Positions 37,907 through 45,770 of a stretch of 64,000 nucleotides of DNA are shown here, piece after piece; positions within the stretch are counted from its first letter, which is position 1, and each line of letters opens with the position of its first letter. The notes under the pieces were generated by a model. The model had not been told where the DNA came from and did not search any database. It saw only the letters and a list, made by a program, of their open reading frames with translations. Both the position numbers and the translations under genes were made by a program. This DNA comes from Bacteroidales bacterium. GTDB lineage: Bacteria > Bacteroidota > Bacteroidia > Bacteroidales > UBA932. The DNA lies in assembly GCA_017619675.1 (NCBI GenBank), contig JAFZRX010000002.1:62001-126000 (forward strand). The letters run 5' to 3'.

Positions 37907-40900
37907 CTACTTCTTTCCTGTTCTTGCGAGCATTTCCTTGGCCTCTACGGTAAGGGTGGCGTGAGGTACCAGGCGAAGCCTCTCCTTGGGGATGAGCTTG
38001 CCGGTCTCACGGCAGATGCCGTAGGTCTTGTTCTCAATCCTTACCAGCGCGGCCTCCAGGTTCTGGATGAACTTGTACTGGCGCTGTGCCAGCTGGCTGG
38101 CCTCTTCTTTTGAAAGCTGGTTTGCGCCGTCGTCCTCGACGGTCTTGAAGGAAGGTGATGTGTCCTCGATGTCATTGCTGCCATTGTGCATCACTACCTG
38201 GCGGAGGGTGTTGTACTCCTGCTTTGCCTTCTCCAGCTTCTCAAGGATTATTGCCTTGAATTCGGCAAGTTCCTCGTCCGTGTAGCGGGTTTTTGTCTCT
38301 TCTGCCATAGTATTATTGTTCTGTTGCTTGGTTACTTTTATCTTGACCGGCTCTACGCCCCATTCAACCTCGACGGCCGTTTCGTCTGCTTTGTCCAATG
38401 TAAGCATTTCTACTGACACTGCCAAGGTCTGGGAGGCGAGATAGTCCTTGTATGTTGCGAGTGAGGATTCTATCTGGCCGAAGTTCTCGTCTCCGGCGTA
38501 GATTTGTACCTTCACTTTGTCCGTCACTTCGAATCCGGAATCCTTGCGGATGTTCTGGATCCTGTTGATGAGCTCGCGGGCCACGCCTTCCGCCTTGAGT
38601 TCAGGGGTCACCTCTATGTCAAGGGCTATTGTGAGCTGGCCTTCGCTTGCCACGAGCCATCCCGGCATGTCCTCGGAGGAGATCTCGTAATCTCCGGGCT
38701 CGAGGACCACGGGGCCGGAAGCCAGCGCAAGGCTGTACTGCTGCGCGGCGGCCTCGCTGGCCTGGATGGCGGAGATTGTCTGCTGGTCCATGCTTCCGAA
38801 GGCTGCGGCTATCTCCTTCATCCTGGCTCCGTATTTCTTGCCCAGGGTCTTGAAGTTGGGCTTGATCTTCTTGGTGATGATGCCGGTGGTGTCAGGGATG
38901 AACTCGGCCTCCTTGACGTTCACTTCACTCAGGATTATGCCTTCCACGGCCTCCAACTGGGTGCGGAGCTTGTCTGAGATCACGGGGATGACGAGCTTGG
39001 AGAGCGGCTGGCGCACCTTGATGTTCACCTTGCGGCGGAGCGCAAGCACCATTGAGGTGGCCTTCTGCGCGAGCGCCATCCTTTCCTCCAGGTCCTTGTC
39101 CACGAGGTCCATGTCGGCCTCAGGCATAAGCACGTAGTGTACTGACTCCTCTCCGTCCGGAACAAGGTCAAGATACAGGCGGTCCATGTAGAACGGCGCG
39201 ATAGGGGCCGACAGGATTGCCACGTTCTTGAGCACCTCGTAGAGGGTCTGGTAGGCGGCCAGCTTGTCCCTGGTGAGGCCGCCGCCCCAGAAACGCTTGC
39301 GGTTCAGGCGGACGTACCAGTTGGAAAGATGGTCGCATACGAAATCCTGGATGAGGCGTCCGGCCAGGGTGATGTCGTAGTCTTCATACGCGGCGCGTAC
39401 GTTGCTGATGAGGGTGTTCATCAGGGAGATGATCCACCTGTCAGTCTCCGGACGGAGGCTCAGGGCGACGCGCGGGGATGAAGGGTCGAAGCCATCGACA
39501 TTCGCGTAGAGCGCGAAGAATGAATATGTGTTGTACAGCGTTCCGAAGAACTTGCGGCGCACCTCGTCAACTCCGGCATCGTCGTAGCGGAGGTTATCCC
39601 AGGGCTGGGAGTTGGTGAGCATGTACCAGCGGAGGGCGTCGGGGCCGTACTTGTCAAGCTGCTGGAATGGATCCACGGCGTTGCCAAGGCGCTTGCTCAT
39701 CTTGTTTCCGTCCTTGTCAAGGACAAGGCCGTTGGAGATGACGCGCTTGAAGGCGGGGGTGCCGCTTACCATTGTGTGGATTGCGTGAAGGGTGTAGAAC
39801 CATCCGCGGGTCTGGTCAACGCCTTCCGCGATGAAGTCCGCGGTTATGCCGAACTTGCCGCCGTCAAGGCCGCGGAGGCCTTCCTGGGCATACGGCATGG
39901 CGCCGGAGTCGAACCATACGTCAATGAGGTCGGTCTCGCGGGTCATCTTGCGGCCGCTGTCGGATACCAGGAATATGTTGTCCACGTAAGGGCGGTGGAG
40001 GTCGATCTTGTCGTAGTTCTCCTTGGACATGTCCTCAGGGTCGAAGCCGGCGTCCTTGAAAGGATTGCTCTGCATTACGCCTGCGGCTACTGCTTTCTCG
40101 ATCTCTGCGTAGAATTCCTTGAGGGTGCCGATGCACTTCTCCTCCTTGCCGTCCTCGGTGCGCCAGATGGGCAGCGGTGTGCCCCAGAAGCGGCTGCGTG
40201 ACAGGTTCCAGTCCTGGATGTTCTCCAGCCACTGGCCGAAGCGTCCGGTTCCGGTGGATTCCGGCTTCCAGGTGATCTGCTTGTTCAGTTCCACCATCTG
40301 GTCCTTGACCGCGGTGGTCTTGATGAACCATGCGTCCAGGGGGAAATACAGGACGGGCTTGTCAGTACGCCAGCTGTGAGGATAGCTGTGGACGTGCTTC
40401 TGGATCCTGAAGGCCTTGCCCTGGCTCTTGAGCATGACGCAGAGGTCTATGTCAAGGGTTGGGGCGTCCTTGGGGAGGGAATCGTCAAAGGCGTTCTTCA
40501 CAAAGCGTCCTGAATACTCCGCGTATGAGGGGTCAACGGTGTTGACATAGACGGGATCCATGTCCTCCAGCCTGTAGAAACGGCCTTCGCGGTCTACCTG
40601 GGCCTGGGGGCGTCCGTCCTTGTCAAGTATCATCATAGGAGGTACGCCAAAGTTGGCTGCCACCTTCTTGTCGTCAGCTCCAAAGGTAGGGGCGATGTGT
40701 ACTATGCCCGTTCCGTCTTCTGTGGTGACATAGTCTCCGGAGATTACCCTGAAGGCGTCACCCTCGAGAGGCTTGAACCAGGGGATGAGCTGCTCGTAAC
40801 GCAGGCCCACCAGTTCAGAGCCCTTGTATGTGCCGGGGAGTACCTCATAAGGGATCTTGTCGTTGAACCAGGTTCCCACAAGGGCCTGCGCAACGATGTA

Positions 40901-41683
40901 TGTGGCTTCCTTTCCGGTGTAAGGGTTGGAAGACTTAACCTTGACGTAATCTATGTTGGGGCCCACGCACAATGCGGTGTTGGAAGGAAGGGTCCAGGGG
41001 GTGGTTGTCCAGGCCAGGAAGTAGAGTTCGTCCTCTCCTATAACCTTGAACTGGCAGGTTACCGTGGTGTCAGTCACGTCCTTGTAGCAACCCGGCTGGT
41101 TGAGCTCGTGGGAACTGAGGCCGGTGCCGTCGGAAGGGCTGTACGGCTGGATTGAATAACCCTTGTAAAGGAGTCCCTTGTCATAGATATCCTTGAGGAG
41201 GTACCAGAGGGTTTCAATGTAACGGTTGTCATAGGTGATGTACGGATCATCCATATCCACCCAGTAGCCTACCCTTTCTGTCATGTTCACCCATTCGGAG
41301 GTGTATTTCATAACCTCTGAGCGGCAGGTCTTGTTATATTCCTCAACGCTTATCTTGGTGCCGATATCCTCTTTATGGATGCCCAGTTTCTTCTCTACTC
41401 CAATCTCCACCGGAAGGCCGTGGGTGTCCCAGCCGGCGCGGCGGTCTACCTTGTAGCCCGTCTGGGTCTTGTACCGGCAGACGGCGTCCTTGATGGAGCG
41501 GGCCATCACGTGGTGGATTCCCGGCATTCCGTTGGCGGACGGCGGACCTTCAAAGAATATGAATTCCGGCGCTCCTTCCCTTACTTCAAGTGATTTCCTG
41601 AAGGCATTGTTCTTACGCCAGCGTTCCAGAATTTCGTTGCCGGTCCCTACCAGATCCAGACCTTTGTATTCTTTGAATGTCAT
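37907..41683 (-). CDS. ileS: Isoleucyl-tRNA synthetase fused in frame to a DksA/TraR-type protein
   Basis: 1258 aa as sequenced. Residues 1 to about 1125 are a complete class I IleRS, with the HIGH-type motif (SANGMPGIHHVMAR), KMSKRLG, the editing domain and the anticodon domain. Without any stop, the frame then passes through TKQQNNNT into a 133-aa DksA/TraR-like protein that begins at an internal ATG at 38308. This lacks most zinc cysteines, as is common in Bacteroidota (GICRETGKLIPKERLRLVPH). In related genomes the two are usually separate adjacent genes. Either a stop codon has been lost or a base error removed it; the internal ATG could still give free DksA. The start at 41683 gives MTFKEYKGLDL; a longer frame would begin in the promoter. 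Confidence 0.9.
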   Translation of the reverse strand: MTFKEYKGLDLVGTGNEILERWRKNNAFRKSLEVREGAPEFIFFEGPPSANGMPGIHHVMARSIKDAVCRYKTQTGYKVDRRAGWDTHGLPVEIGVEKKLGIHKEDIGTKISVEEYNKTCRSEVMKYTSEWVNMTERVGYWVDMDDPYITYDNRYIETLWYLLKDIYDKGLLYKGYSIQPYSPSDGTGLSSHELNQPGCYKDVTDTTVTCQFKVIGEDELYFLAWTTTPWTLPSNTALCVGPNIDYVKVKSSNPYTGKEATYIVAQALVGTWFNDKIPYEVLPGTYKGSELVGLRYEQLIPWFKPLEGDAFRVISGDYVTTEDGTGIVHIAPTFGADDKKVAANFGVPPMMILDKDGRPQAQVDREGRFYRLEDMDPVYVNTVDPSYAEYSGRFVKNAFDDSLPKDAPTLDIDLCVMLKSQGKAFRIQKHVHSYPHSWRTDKPVLYFPLDAWFIKTTAVKDQMVELNKQITWKPESTGTGRFGQWLENIQDWNLSRSRFWGTPLPIWRTEDGKEEKCIGTLKEFYAEIEKAVAAGVMQSNPFKDAGFDPEDMSKENYDKIDLHRPYVDNIFLVSDSGRKMTRETDLIDVWFDSGAMPYAQEGLRGLDGGKFGITADFIAEGVDQTRGWFYTLHAIHTMVSGTPAFKRVISNGLVLDKDGNKMSKRLGNAVDPFQQLDKYGPDALRWYMLTNSQPWDNLRYDDAGVDEVRRKFFGTLYNTYSFFALYANVDGFDPSSPRVALSLRPETDRWIISLMNTLISNVRAAYEDYDITLAGRLIQDFVCDHLSNWYVRLNRKRFWGGGLTRDKLAAYQTLYEVLKNVAILSAPIAPFYMDRLYLDLVPDGEESVHYVLMPEADMDLVDKDLEERMALAQKATSMVLALRRKVNIKVRQPLSKLVIPVISDKLRTQLEAVEGIILSEVNVKEAEFIPDTTGIITKKIKPNFKTLGKKYGARMKEIAAAFGSMDQQTISAIQASEAAAQQYSLALASGPVVLEPGDYEISSEDMPGWLVASEGQLTIALDIEVTPELKAEGVARELINRIQNIRKDSGFEVTDKVKVQIYAGDENFGQIESSLATYKDYLASQTLAVSVEMLTLDKADETAVEVEWGVEPVKIKVTKQQNNNTMAEETKTRYTDEELAEFKAIILEKLEKAKQEYNTLRQVVMHNGSNDIEDTSPSFKTVEDDGANQLSKEEASQLAQRQYKFIQNLEAALVRIENKTYGICRETGKLIPKERLRLVPHATLTVEAKEMLARTGKK

Positions 41684-41741
41684 ATTTTTTTGTATAATTT
41701 TGCAGTCGGCAAAATTAATCAATTTCCACGTCTTTTACAAA
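41672..41741. promoter_or_regulatory. Overlapping divergent promoters for ileS and the cvpA-like gene
   Basis: Plus strand: TTTG 41672-41675, 19-nt spacer, TAATTTTG 41695-41702. Minus strand: TTTG (41741 to 41738), 20-nt spacer, TAATTTTG (41717 to 41710). The two -7 boxes form a perfect inverted repeat, TAATTTTGC/GCAAAATTA, around AGTCG. Each promoter overlaps the other, so simultaneous use looks impossible. Confidence 0.75.
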
Positions 41742-41744
41742 ACT

Positions 41745-42242
41745 ATGAGCGCTTTGGACATTATTATTCTGGTCTGCCTGATTCCCGCTGTATATCAGGG
41801 AATTACAAAGGGTTTCGTATCCCAGGCCGTATCCCTGGTTTCAGTCATTCTGGGATCCTGGATGGCATTCCACTCTTCCAACGCCGCCTGCACCGCGCTG
41901 GCGCCGTCCCTTCCGGACGCTTCGCCGGTGGTGATGCACATTGCAACGTTCCTGATTTTCTTCCTTCTATACGCCCTTGTATTCACCCTCATAGGGAAAC
42001 TCATAGAGAAAATCCTGAAGTTCGCCACGCTTGGGTGGCTCAACCGCCTGCTGGGCTTCGTCCTGTCCATAGTCACCGGCCTGATGGTCATTTCGCTGCT
42101 GCTGGTACTGTTCACCGCCATCAACAATTCCTTTGAACTTGTGAGCAAGGAGACACTGGCGGCTTCAGTCCTCTACCAGCCGCTGTATGACTTTGGCGCG
42201 GCATTCTTCCCATATCTGAAGGCCATCCTTTTCAGCAAGTAG
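41745..42242 (+). CDS. CvpA family membrane protein
   Basis: 165 aa with four membrane segments (about 5-22, 26-44, 63-84 and 98-123). LDIIILVCLIPAVYQGITKGFVSQ and GWLNRLLGFVLSIVTGLMV follow the CvpA family, linked to colicin V production in E. coli but with a wider envelope role. I start at the ATG at 41745, which follows the promoter; an earlier in-frame start would lie inside ileS. tsaB begins two bases after the stop. Confidence 0.85.
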   Translation: MSALDIIILVCLIPAVYQGITKGFVSQAVSLVSVILGSWMAFHSSNAACTALAPSLPDASPVVMHIATFLIFFLLYALVFTLIGKLIEKILKFATLGWLNRLLGFVLSIVTGLMVISLLLVLFTAINNSFELVSKETLAASVLYQPLYDFGAAFFPYLKAILFSK

Positions 42243-42243
42243 C

Positions 42244-42936
42244 ATGGCCCTGATAATCCTGATAGAAACTTCCGCAGCCGTATGCTCCACCGCCCTTGTC
42301 AGGGACGGCGCCATAGTGAGTTCGCGCCTGTGCGAGGACGCCAGGCGCCAGTCCTCACTCACGGCGCCCATGATCAAGGAGATGCTGGACGAATGCGGCG
42401 TCAGCGCGCGCGACTGCGACGCCGTATGCGTCAGCAAGGGCCCCGGATCATACACGGGCCTGCGCGTGGGAGTGTCATCGGCAAAGGGACTCTGCTTTGG
42501 CGCGGGACTGCCGCTTCTGGCCGTGGGGACGCTGGACCTTCTGGCCGCCCAGGCGGCCGACGAAGGCGTCATCCCCACCGGCTGCAAATACATCGTCCCG
42601 CTGATCGACGCCCGCAGGATGGAGGTCTACACCGCCGTCTTCAGCCCGGAGGGAAAGCGCCTGGACGATGTGCGCAACCTGATAGTGGAGCCCGGGTGCT
42701 TCGCGGAGCAGCTTGCCGAGGGCCCCGTGCTGTTCATCGGAGACGCCGCGGACAAATGCAGGGACATCCTGGCCGGCCCCAACGCATATTTCCATCAGTG
42801 CAACCCCCTTGCGGTCTCCATGCTGCGCCCTGCTATGGAGGCATATAAAGAAAAGAGATTCGAAGATATCGCTTACTTCGAACCTCTCTATCTCAAACAG
42901 TTCATAGCAACTGTCAGCAAGAAGAAGCTATTTTAG
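42244..42936 (+). CDS. tsaB: tRNA threonylcarbamoyladenosine biosynthesis protein TsaB
   Basis: 230 aa. ILIETSAAVCSTALVRDG and CVSKGPGSYTGLRVGVSSAKGLCFG are the ASKHA-type signatures of TsaB, which works with TsaD and TsaE to make t6A at position 37 of ANN-reading tRNAs. It follows the cvpA-like gene closely and overlaps the 3' end of the convergent thioredoxin-like gene by nine bases. Confidence 0.94.
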   Translation: MALIILIETSAAVCSTALVRDGAIVSSRLCEDARRQSSLTAPMIKEMLDECGVSARDCDAVCVSKGPGSYTGLRVGVSSAKGLCFGAGLPLLAVGTLDLLAAQAADEGVIPTGCKYIVPLIDARRMEVYTAVFSPEGKRLDDVRNLIVEPGCFAEQLAEGPVLFIGDAADKCRDILAGPNAYFHQCNPLAVSMLRPAMEAYKEKRFEDIAYFEPLYLKQFIATVSKKKLF

Positions 42937-44025
42937 CGCCTTGTCAAGATACTGGCGCAATTCGCGCTCCGTTGTGATCTCCTTTGTCATCAGTTCCCCG
43001 TTCTCAATGATGTAAAGAGTAGGGATCGTTGTGACGTTATACGCCTGCACGGAAGGTGAAGCGGCGCCAAGTCCGTCATTCACGTTGATCCATGCAAGGC
43101 CCTGGTTCCTTACGATGCTGGCCCAGAGAGCCTTGTCCACATCCAGGCAGACCGCATAGATTTCAAGTCCCTTGGCCTTGTAGTCGTCATACAGGGGCTT
43201 GAGGAAATCCAGGTTGAAAAGGGTCTGCTGGGAATGCTGTGAGGTCCAGAAATACAGGAAGACCACCTTATTCTCCAGGGAACTGAGGGCGACCTTCTTG
43301 CCGTCCATTCCTGGAAGGTCTAAATCAGGGAATGGCAATTCTTCAGCTGAATCAACCCTGTTGTAGATGTCCATGAGCTTGATCCTGCTGTCAGCCTCGC
43401 GGGAGAGAGCCTGAACATACTTAGATTTGGGATAAATGGTAAGCAGGGTGTCAGCAACGCTGCGGTAGCGTATGGCATCCGTCTGCTGGCTGAATATGGG
43501 GGTCTCCCCTTCAAAGGTCTGGTACATTACCGGAACCACGGTAAGGGAGTGCGGATTCTGGGAAATATATTTGAGACACTGGCGGTAGTAGTTGATGTAA
43601 GCCCTTGCTATGCTGGATGTCTCCGTCATAGAGGAAACGGCTGAAAGGAAGCTGGCGTAACTCTCCTCAACCTCCTGCAGTTTCTCGCTTTCAGGGGAAC
43701 CCTCGACGGTGTAATTGCCTTTGGTGTCGGAAGTTACGTTCACCTGGTCACCGGCCTCCAGAAGCAGGGAGGCTATCTTGGTGTCCCCATGATACAGGTA
43801 GATGAACTCCGGCTGGCCCTTCTCCACCTTTACCTTGTAGGAATACTTGCCGGCGGCGTCGGTCTTCACGGTATCCAGCACCACGTATGTGTTCACATCC
43901 AGGAGCTTTACTATCACTTTGTCAGACGGAGCCCCTTCCAGGGTGCCGCTGATACGGGCTTTTGGAGTACAGGCCGCGATAAGCGCCGCGGCAAGGATGA
44001 GGCCCGCTATTCTACAGTTTTTCAT
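42928..44025 (-). CDS. Thioredoxin-fold lipoprotein (TlpA/DUF4369-like) lacking the CxxC pair
   Basis: 365 aa lipoprotein (AAC, Cys19). An N-terminal beta-rich domain of the DUF4369 type (ISGTLEGAPSDKVIVKLLD) is followed by a helical linker and a C-terminal thioredoxin fold (from about 250). At the place of the WCxxC active site the sequence is FWTSQHSQQT, so both cysteines are missing. A disulfide oxidoreductase role is therefore unlikely; a binding or structural role is possible. I chose the ATG at 44025, which gives a normal signal peptide and a 14-base overlap with the HIT gene. Confidence 0.83.
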   Translation of the reverse strand: MKNCRIAGLILAAALIAACTPKARISGTLEGAPSDKVIVKLLDVNTYVVLDTVKTDAAGKYSYKVKVEKGQPEFIYLYHGDTKIASLLLEAGDQVNVTSDTKGNYTVEGSPESEKLQEVEESYASFLSAVSSMTETSSIARAYINYYRQCLKYISQNPHSLTVVPVMYQTFEGETPIFSQQTDAIRYRSVADTLLTIYPKSKYVQALSREADSRIKLMDIYNRVDSAEELPFPDLDLPGMDGKKVALSSLENKVVFLYFWTSQHSQQTLFNLDFLKPLYDDYKAKGLEIYAVCLDVDKALWASIVRNQGLAWINVNDGLGAASPSVQAYNVTTIPTLYIIENGELMTKEITTERELRQYLDKALK

Positions 44026-44416
44026 ATTCGCTTGATATTGCATTGGCTATCTGCCTGAATTCTTCGTTGGAAAGGGACAACTTTGCCTTGCGGAAGTCCA
44101 TGTTGGCCTCCGTCTGGAGCGGAACAAGGTGGATGTGCGTGTGAGGCACCTCCATTCCCAGGACCGCAACGCCCACCCTCTCGCAAGGGATGGCCGCCTT
44201 GATGGCTATGGCCACCTTGCGCGCGAAAGCGCACAGGCCGGCGTAAGTCTCCTCGTCCAGGTTGAAGATATAGTCGTTCTCAACGTTCCTTGGGATCACC
44301 AGGGTGTGACCCTTTGCCATGGGATTGATGTCAAGGAATGCGTAGTAGTTGTCGTCCTCCGCCACCTTGAAGGATGGGATCTCTCCCTTGGCGATTCTTG
44401 TGAAAATAGTAGCCAT
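44012..44416 (-). CDS. HIT family nucleotide-binding protein
   Basis: 134 aa with the histidine triad HTHIH (His92, His94 and His96) and the family's KGHTLVIPR segment. Members hydrolyse AMP-linked compounds such as aminoacyl-AMP or adenosine phosphoramidates. It overlaps greA by one base (TAATG), which suggests coupled translation with greA and an RNA-metabolism setting. Confidence 0.93.
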   Translation of the reverse strand: MATIFTRIAKGEIPSFKVAEDDNYYAFLDINPMAKGHTLVIPRNVENDYIFNLDEETYAGLCAFARKVAIAIKAAIPCERVGVAVLGMEVPHTHIHLVPLQTEANMDFRKAKLSLSNEEFRQIANAISSEYEKL

Positions 44417-44886
44417 TATATAGAAATTTCCAAAACCTTGAACTGAATGATTCCTGAAGGGGTCTTTGCGTCTACCACATCACCTACGGCGTGGCCCATG
44501 AGCGCCTTGCCTATAGGGGTTGTGGCGGCGAGCTTACCCTTGGCGAAGTCCGCCTCCGTCTCGCCTACGATGGTGAACTCCATGACCCTCTTGAGAGCCA
44601 GGTTCTCCACCTTAACCTTATTCATAATCTGGATCCTGTCCGTGCCTATCTGGGATTCATCTATGATCTTTGCGTTAGCCACAAGGTTCTTAAGCCTTGC
44701 TATCTTCACTTCCAGAAGGCCCTGCGCTTCGCGGGCCGCGTCATACTCGGCATTTTCGGACAGATCACCTTTCTCACGTGCCTCGGCTATCTGCGCGGAA
44801 ATAACCGGGCGCTGCGCCAATGCATCCTCTAGGTCTTTCTTGATTTTCTCCAGACCCTCCTGGGTCATGTAATGTGATTCTGCCAT
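44416..44886 (-). CDS. greA: Transcription elongation factor GreA
   Basis: 156 aa. The N-terminal coiled coil (YMTQEGLEKIKKDLEDALAQRPV) carries ENAEYDAAREAQG at its tip, and the C-terminal domain ends TPIGKALMGHAVGDVV. GreA rescues backtracked RNA polymerase by stimulating transcript cleavage. A TATATTTG element on the minus strand (44898 to 44891) ends only four bases before the ATG, so a leaderless transcript from an internal promoter is conceivable. Confidence 0.96.
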   Translation of the reverse strand: MAESHYMTQEGLEKIKKDLEDALAQRPVISAQIAEAREKGDLSENAEYDAAREAQGLLEVKIARLKNLVANAKIIDESQIGTDRIQIMNKVKVENLALKRVMEFTIVGETEADFAKGKLAATTPIGKALMGHAVGDVVDAKTPSGIIQFKVLEISI

Positions 44887-44903
44887 AGTTCAAATATACT
44901 AAA

Positions 44904-45770
44904 TTATTTTATTATCGCTATCTCCTTGTCCTTCGCCAACTGCCCCGCAAGGGCCTGGAGGGAAGGAAACTTGACTTCGTCACGGATCTTTTCCTTGAAG
45001 GTCACCTTAAGGTCCAGTCCGTAAATGTCCTGGTCGAAGTCAAATATGTTTGTCTCTATCGTGGGCGCGTTCCCCACCGCCACGGTGGGCTTCACGCCAA
45101 TGTTGCACATCCCTTTGTAGGTTTGCCCAAGTACCTGTGCCTCAACGGCATACACCCCATTCTGCGGCACCATCTTGAGCGGATCGTACAGCTTGAGGTT
45201 GGCCGTGGGGAAGCCTATCGTCCTCCCGAGGCGGTTTCCCGCCACCACCACGCCCGTGAGGCTGTACCTGTACCCGAGCATCTCCGCCGCCCCCTTCACG
45301 TCTCCCGCTTCCAGCGCCTTGCGTATGAGCGTCGAACTCACCTGTCCGGGCGCCTTCTCCACCACTATCGTTTCCAGGCCGATGGCCGATGCCGTTGCCC
45401 TGAGCCTCTCCGCATCCGGAGCGTCACACCCCATGCGGTGGTTGTAGCCCAGCAAGACCGTCTGCCCGCCGAAACGCTCCTTCACATAGTCGCGCAGGTA
45501 CTGCTCAGCGCTGAGGCGGCTGAACTCCCTGTCGAAATCCAGGACCTCAACCCTGTCCACTCCCAGGGCGTACAACAGTCTTTTCTTCTCCTCCAGGGAG
45601 TTAAGCAGCCTCAATTCCCTGGCGCCATTCTGGAGCACCGTGCGGGGGTGCGGCCAGAATGTTATTACAAGGCTCTTCTGTCCCCTTTTCCGGGCCTCAC
45701 AGACGAGCCTTTCTATTACAACGCGGTGACCTTTGTGGACACCGTCAAAAAAACCTGACGTTACAACCAT
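44904..45770 (-). CDS. ribF: Bifunctional riboflavin kinase/FAD synthetase
   Basis: 288 aa. The FAD synthetase half opens with TSGFFDGVHKGHRVVIERL (nucleotidyltransferase motif) and the kinase half contains GNRLGRTIGFPTANL. It makes FMN and FAD from riboflavin. The N-terminus is shorter than in E. coli and starts almost at the first core strand, a form seen in other Bacteroidota. It overlaps the glgP stop by ten bases. Confidence 0.94.
   Translation of the reverse strand: MVVTSGFFDGVHKGHRVVIERLVCEARKRGQKSLVITFWPHPRTVLQNGARELRLLNSLEEKKRLLYALGVDRVEVLDFDREFSRLSAEQYLRDYVKERFGGQTVLLGYNHRMGCDAPDAERLRATASAIGLETIVVEKAPGQVSSTLIRKALEAGDVKGAAEMLGYRYSLTGVVVAGNRLGRTIGFPTANLKLYDPLKMVPQNGVYAVEAQVLGQTYKGMCNIGVKPTVAVGNAPTIETNIFDFDQDIYGLDLKVTFKEKIRDEVKFPSLQALAGQLAKDKEIAIIK

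Noticed and set aside
38290-38330. QQNNN at the ileS-dksA junction as a third Asn/Gln leader
   Set aside because: There is no terminator, stop codon or promoter in the leader arrangement here; the likeness is limited to five codons and is treated as chance.
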